A stretch of 64,000 bases of DNA from Eonycteris spelaea (lineage: Eukaryota; Chordata; Mammalia; Chiroptera; Pteropodidae). The notes below the pieces were generated by a model. The model was not told the DNA's origin, ran no database searches, and was given only the letters and a program-made list of their open reading frames with translations. The translations under genes and the position numbers were made by a program. The number at the start of each line of letters is the position of its first letter. Within the stretch, counting starts at the first letter, position 1. The stretch lies in the NCBI GenBank assembly GCA_003508835.1, contig PUFA01000718.1, forward strand, positions 1-64,000, given 5' to 3'. Below are positions 63,996 through 64,000 of the stretch, in pieces.

Positions 63996-64000
63996 CCATA
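63421..64000. repeat. Last complete unit (110, ends 63995) and first five bases of the next
   Basis: The right arm of the AT block is altered (ATATATAGTATGGAGCG at 63468-63484). CACAGGGCCTTGGGG, CTCGCAGC and an interrupted A tract are present. The final bases CCATA (63996-64000) start the next copy, so the array is not finished. Confidence 0.9.

Larger units (their letters stand above)
1..64000. repeat. Tandem satellite/macrosatellite array, ~581-bp unit, 110 complete copies
   Basis: The same unit recurs head to tail, always in one orientation, across the whole window. Numbering each unit from the first base of its AT-rich inverted repeat, the starts are 64, 646, 1230, 1813, 2395, 2980, 3564, 4121, 4715, 5313, 5895, 6481, 7039, 7637, 8237, 8834, 9419, 10004, 10570, 11171, 11755, 12354, 12941, 13514, 14113, 14697, 15280, 15840, 16432, 17017, 17612, 18207, 18792, 19387, 19982, 20564, 21133, 21720, 22314, 22896, 23486, 24041, 24625, 25207, 25797, 26381, 26965, 27551, 28118, 28703, 29285, 29873, 30445, 31028, 31611, 32189, 32759, 33343, 33908, 34490, 35072, 35655, 36236, 36818, 37397, 37977, 38555, 39138, 39723, 40308, 40891, 41475, 42041, 42625, 43208, 43788, 44355, 44862, 45444, 46040, 46629, 47226, 47787, 48383, 48968, 49532, 50115, 50690, 51264, 51861, 52443, 53037, 53623, 54222, 54782, 55355, 55948, 56527, 57105, 57678, 58249, 58816, 59399, 59975, 60542, 61107, 61693, 62269, 62852 and 63421 (within about 2 bases in degenerate copies). 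No unique flanking DNA is present. The unit length is not a multiple of three and indels shift the frame from copy to copy, so it is not a coding repeat. I do not recognise it as a named satellite family. Confidence 0.98.

Noticed and set aside
1..64000. Regularly spaced repeats as a CRISPR array
   Set aside because: Repeat and spacer cannot be separated: the whole ~581-bp period is repeated, there are no unique spacers, and no cas genes are present.
1..64000. rDNA intergenic spacer or subtelomeric telomere repeats
   Set aside because: No rRNA gene segment and no TTAGGG-type runs are visible anywhere in the window.

Overview
The whole window is one head-to-tail tandem array of a single non-coding repeat unit. 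I find no protein-coding gene, rRNA, tRNA, CRISPR array or intact mobile element. I mapped 110 complete copies from base 64 to base 63995. A 63-base partial copy precedes them and five bases of a further copy follow, so the array continues past both ends. The mean spacing between successive copies is 581 bp (109 intervals between position 90 and position 63447). Individual spacings run from 507 to 601 bp, and most of that range comes from one internal poly(A) tract.

The unit is a mosaic, described here in the order it reads. (1) An AT-rich block carries a perfect 17-bp inverted repeat with a 24-base spacer. (2) A second small hairpin is followed by six T. (3) A CpG-dense stretch of about 250 bp holds 15 of the 17 CpGs of a typical copy. 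(4) A poly(A) tract varies in length and is sometimes interrupted by one G. (5) About 80 bp resemble the core and 3' part of the mammalian SINE MIR. (6) A GC-rich closing segment contains two adjacent 10-bp palindromes that include BglII and ApaI sites. The MIR-like segment, the CpG content and the satellite organisation suggest vertebrate, most likely mammalian, nuclear DNA in a heterochromatic, subtelomeric or pericentromeric setting. I cannot name the species or match the unit to a named satellite family.

Layout: bases 64-29284 (units 1-50) are highly homogeneous apart from scattered copies with a divergent segment just before the poly(A). Bases 29285-33907 (units 51-58) are rich in one-base indels. 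Bases 33908-40890 (units 59-70) form a block in which every copy has the interrupted A tract. Bases 40891-54221 (units 71-93) are homogeneous again with many long A tracts and signs of local 3-unit periodicity. Bases 54222-63995 (units 94-110) are the most indel-rich. Linked variants shared by non-adjacent copies show that unit lineages have been spread by unequal exchange or conversion. The indel-rich blocks may be partly real decay and partly long-read consensus error.

There are no genes to connect into a pathway. The interest lies in the unit architecture (cruciform-capable block, CpG-dense block, A tract and SINE fossil) and in the pattern of variants along the array.
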